Below are positions 62,629 to 64,000 of a stretch of DNA of 64,000 bases, piece by piece; position 1 is the first letter of the stretch; each line of letters opens with the position of its first letter. The stretch is from Janibacter alkaliphilus (lineage in GTDB: Bacteria; Actinomycetota; Actinomycetes; Actinomycetales; Dermatophilaceae), in contig NZ_JACBZX010000001.1 in assembly GCF_013408565.1 (NCBI RefSeq), positions 2,604,001 through 2,668,000 of the forward strand, given 5' to 3'. Under the pieces are notes generated by a model. The model saw only the letters and a list, made by a program, of their open reading frames with translations. It ran no database searches and was not told where the DNA came from. The translations under genes and the position numbers were made by a program.

Positions 62629-62634
62629 TACGGT
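62629..62634 (+). promoter_or_regulatory. -10 box (TACGGT) of the BFN gene, leaderless
   Basis: TACGGT lies six bases before the GTG at 62641. Confidence 0.6.
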
Positions 62635-62640
62635 AGGAGC

Positions 62641-63129
62641 GTGAAGTCCCTCGATGTCCTCGGCGTCCGGGTCGAGATGCCCACCTCCCAGCCGATCGTG
62701 CTGCTGCGCGAGCGCGACGGCTCGCGCCACCTGCCCATCTGGATCGGCGCCGCCGAGGCGACCGCCATCGCCTACGCCCAGGAAGGGGTGGTCCCGCCCC
62801 GTCCGCTGACCCACGACCTGCTCGTCGACGTCATCGAGGCGCTGGGCCGCCGGCTGGCCACCGTGCGCATCGACGCCGTCGTCGACGGGGTCTTCCACGC
62901 CACGCTGGTCCTCGACGACGAGACCGAGATCGAGTCCCGCTCCTCCGACGGGATCGCGCTGGCGCTGCGGGCGGGCAGCGAGATCGTCTGCCCCGAGGAC
63001 CTGCTCGACGAGGCCGGCATCGAGTCCGAGGTGGAGGAGGACGAGGTCGCCCGCTTCAAGGAGTTCCTCGACGAGGTCTCGCCGGAGGACTTCGAGCAGC
63101 CCGGTGGGCAGGCGCCCGGCGCGACCTGA
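62641..63129 (+). CDS. Bifunctional nuclease family protein (DUF151)
   Basis: 162 residues of the BFN/DUF151 family: MPTSQPIVLLRERDGSRHLPIWIGAAEATAIAYAQEG, RPLTHDLLVDVIEALG and SRSSDGIALALRAGSEIVCPEDLLDEAGI. Plant homologues have nuclease activity; the bacterial role is unclear. The C-terminal ~40 residues are an acidic extension. Matches Rv1829 between the two MerR genes. Confidence 0.9.
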   Translation: MKSLDVLGVRVEMPTSQPIVLLRERDGSRHLPIWIGAAEATAIAYAQEGVVPPRPLTHDLLVDVIEALGRRLATVRIDAVVDGVFHATLVLDDETEIESRSSDGIALALRAGSEIVCPEDLLDEAGIESEVEEDEVARFKEFLDEVSPEDFEQPGGQAPGAT

Positions 63130-63169
63130 TCGTTACCCGACACGCACGAGCGCGGGGACCCGGTGGTCG

Positions 63170-63198
63170 TTGACGCCCCCCGTCCCTCGTCGTAGCGT
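63170..63198 (+). promoter_or_regulatory. Promoter of the second merR gene
   Basis: -35 TTGACG (63170-63175) and -10 TAGCGT (63193-63198) with the ideal 17-bp spacing, the best -35/-10 pair in the window. Confidence 0.75.
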
Positions 63199-63272
63199 CG
63201 AAGCACACCGGTATCCCACCGGTGTCATCCGGTCCGGCCCGAGGGCCAGACCGTCGCAGGAGAGGACCCGCC

Positions 63273-63878
63273 GTGGACGCCGAGAACGACGCCGTGACCA
63301 CCTCGCCCACGCCGGTGAGCACCGCGACGCCCGGCCGCCAGGGGATGCTCTTCGACGACGACCTGCCCGAGCTCAGCGAGGACATCGGCTACCGCGGTCC
63401 CGCCGCCTGCAAGGCCGCCGGGATCACCTACCGCCAGCTCGACTACTGGGCCCGCACCGGGCTGGTCGAGCCCTCGGTGCGCGGTGCCGCCGGCTCCGGC
63501 AGCCAGCGCCTCTACGGCTTCCGCGACATCCTCGTGCTCAAGGTGGTCAAGCGGCTGCTCGACACCGGGGTCTCGCTGCAGCAGATCCGGGTGGCCATCC
63601 AGACCCTGCGCGAGCGCGGCGTCGAGGACCTGGCCCAGATCACCCTGATGAGCGACGGCGCCAGCGTCTACGAGTGCACCTCGGCGGACGAGGTCATCGA
63701 CCTCGTCCAGGGCGGTCAGGGCGTCTTCGGGATCGCCGTCGGCCGGGTCTGGCGCGAGGTCGAGGGCTCGCTCATGGAGCTGCCCAGCGAGCGCACCGAC
63801 GTCGACGACCTCGACGCCGAGCCGGCCGAGGTCCCGGGCGACGAGCTCGGGGCGCGCCGCCGCGCCCGGCTGGCCTGA
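63273..63878 (+). CDS. MerR-family regulator (Rv1830-like)
   Basis: 201 residues. A ~45-residue acidic N-terminal arm (GMLFDDDLPELSEDIGYRGP) precedes the MerR winged helix (~48-120; AACKAAGITYRQLDYWARTGLVEPSVRGAAGSGSQRLYGFRDILVLKVVKRLLDTGVSLQQIR), followed by a short domain (SVYECTSADEVIDLVQGGQGVFGIAVGRVWREVEG). The mycobacterial orthologue Rv1830 affects cell division. AGGAGAGG eight bases before the GTG at 63273 decides the start. Confidence 0.88.
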   Translation: MDAENDAVTTSPTPVSTATPGRQGMLFDDDLPELSEDIGYRGPAACKAAGITYRQLDYWARTGLVEPSVRGAAGSGSQRLYGFRDILVLKVVKRLLDTGVSLQQIRVAIQTLRERGVEDLAQITLMSDGASVYECTSADEVIDLVQGGQGVFGIAVGRVWREVEGSLMELPSERTDVDDLDAEPAEVPGDELGARRRARLA

Positions 63879-63901
63879 ACGGGCCGACCCGGGCCGCTTG
63901 A

Positions 63902-63907
63902 TAGCCT
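63902..63907 (+). promoter_or_regulatory. -10 box (TAGCCT) of the riboswitch transcript
   Basis: TAGCCT in the context TTGATAGCCT, ~20 bases before the riboswitch aptamer. Confidence 0.6.
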
Positions 63908-63924
63908 GAGCGCGCCGTTCAACC

Positions 63925-64000
63925 CGCGAGGGAGAGTCCCCACGACCGGTGGGGCGCCGAAGGGGCAAACTCCCCGGAACCTCTCAGGCGCCAGGACCTC
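63925..64000 (+). ncRNA. Glycine riboswitch aptamer (runs to the window end)
   Basis: Conserved glycine-aptamer elements appear in order: GAGGGAGAG, the hairpin CCCCACGACCGGTGGGG, GCGCCGAAGGGGCAA, CTCCCCGGAACCTCTCAGGC and AGGAC. This is one aptamer; a second may follow outside the window. By analogy with mycobacterial gene order the controlled gene should be gcvP, the glycine decarboxylase partner of the gcvH gene 3 kb upstream. Confidence 0.92.

Overview
The window is a 64 kb stretch of very GC-rich chromosome from an actinobacterium. Evidence for this: most coding pairs overlap by GTGA/ATGA, GTG starts are frequent, many promoters have a TANNNT -10 box 6-8 nt before the start codon (leaderless transcripts), a GAAC-N4-GTTC LexA box precedes ruvC, and gene order follows mycobacterial loci. 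The thrS-HIT-pgsA-patA-pimA, yebC-ruvCAB-yajC-secDF-apt-relA, parA-scpAB-rluB-cmk-der and pgsA2-DUF881-sbp-DUF881-gcvH-garA-ftsR-BFN-merR clusters match their M. tuberculosis counterparts. A fused cmk-der and tRNA-Pro downstream of der point to Micrococcales; I cannot name the genus. No transposase, integrase, prophage or CRISPR array was found.

Layout. 1-2051: fabG4-type ketoreductase (cut by the window edge) plus a MaoC hydratase. 2412-5914: DUF421 protein, thrS and a HIT Ap4A phosphorylase-like protein. 5911-7295: a two-gene reverse-strand membrane-protein insert. 7467-10431: phosphatidylinositol mannoside synthesis (PIP synthase, acyltransferase PatA, PimA), then two membrane-anchored proteins. 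11807-14082: a secreted protein of three 146-residue modules, and fdhD. 14468-24573: yebC, the SOS-controlled ruvCAB, the Sec accessory genes yajC-secD-secF, apt and relA. 24585-28830: DUF349 protein, an MBL hydrolase, hisS and a Cys-cluster XRE regulator.

29499-38479: ald, xerD, parA, scpA, scpB, rluB, tyrA and fused cmk-der (chromosome segregation, ribosome/tRNA maturation, nucleotide metabolism). 38540-42546 is a variable stretch: two small membrane proteins, tRNA-Pro(GGG) with a strong terminator, a winged-helix protein between two copies of a 47-bp palindrome, an SDR and a hypothetical in visibly less GC-rich DNA. 42665-51130 is metabolic: GatA-like amidase, asnB, a zinc alcohol dehydrogenase, gntK with a frameshifted gntP, a GNAT acetyltransferase and a Tat-exported PhoD. 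51274-56875 encodes a Rieske oxygenase, its reductase and an NADH:flavin oxidoreductase, divergent from a LysR regulator; it looks like a quaternary-amine (betaine-type) N-demethylation pathway. 56872-63878 holds a PatB/MalY lyase, the conserved cell-envelope/glycine-cleavage/GarA/FtsR cluster, and the window ends in a glycine riboswitch.

The most unusual content is non-coding. Three arrays (about 20 copies) of a roughly 31-bp repeat centred on the palindrome TGCCCGGGCA sit in intergenic gaps, two of them bracketing yebC-ruvCAB. Other repeat families are different at each site: three stacked hairpins after thrS, a perfect 20-bp-arm palindrome before pgsA, a five-copy two-orientation repeat before ald, a 16-bp tandem repeat at the end of der, and the 47-bp palindromes near tRNA-Pro.
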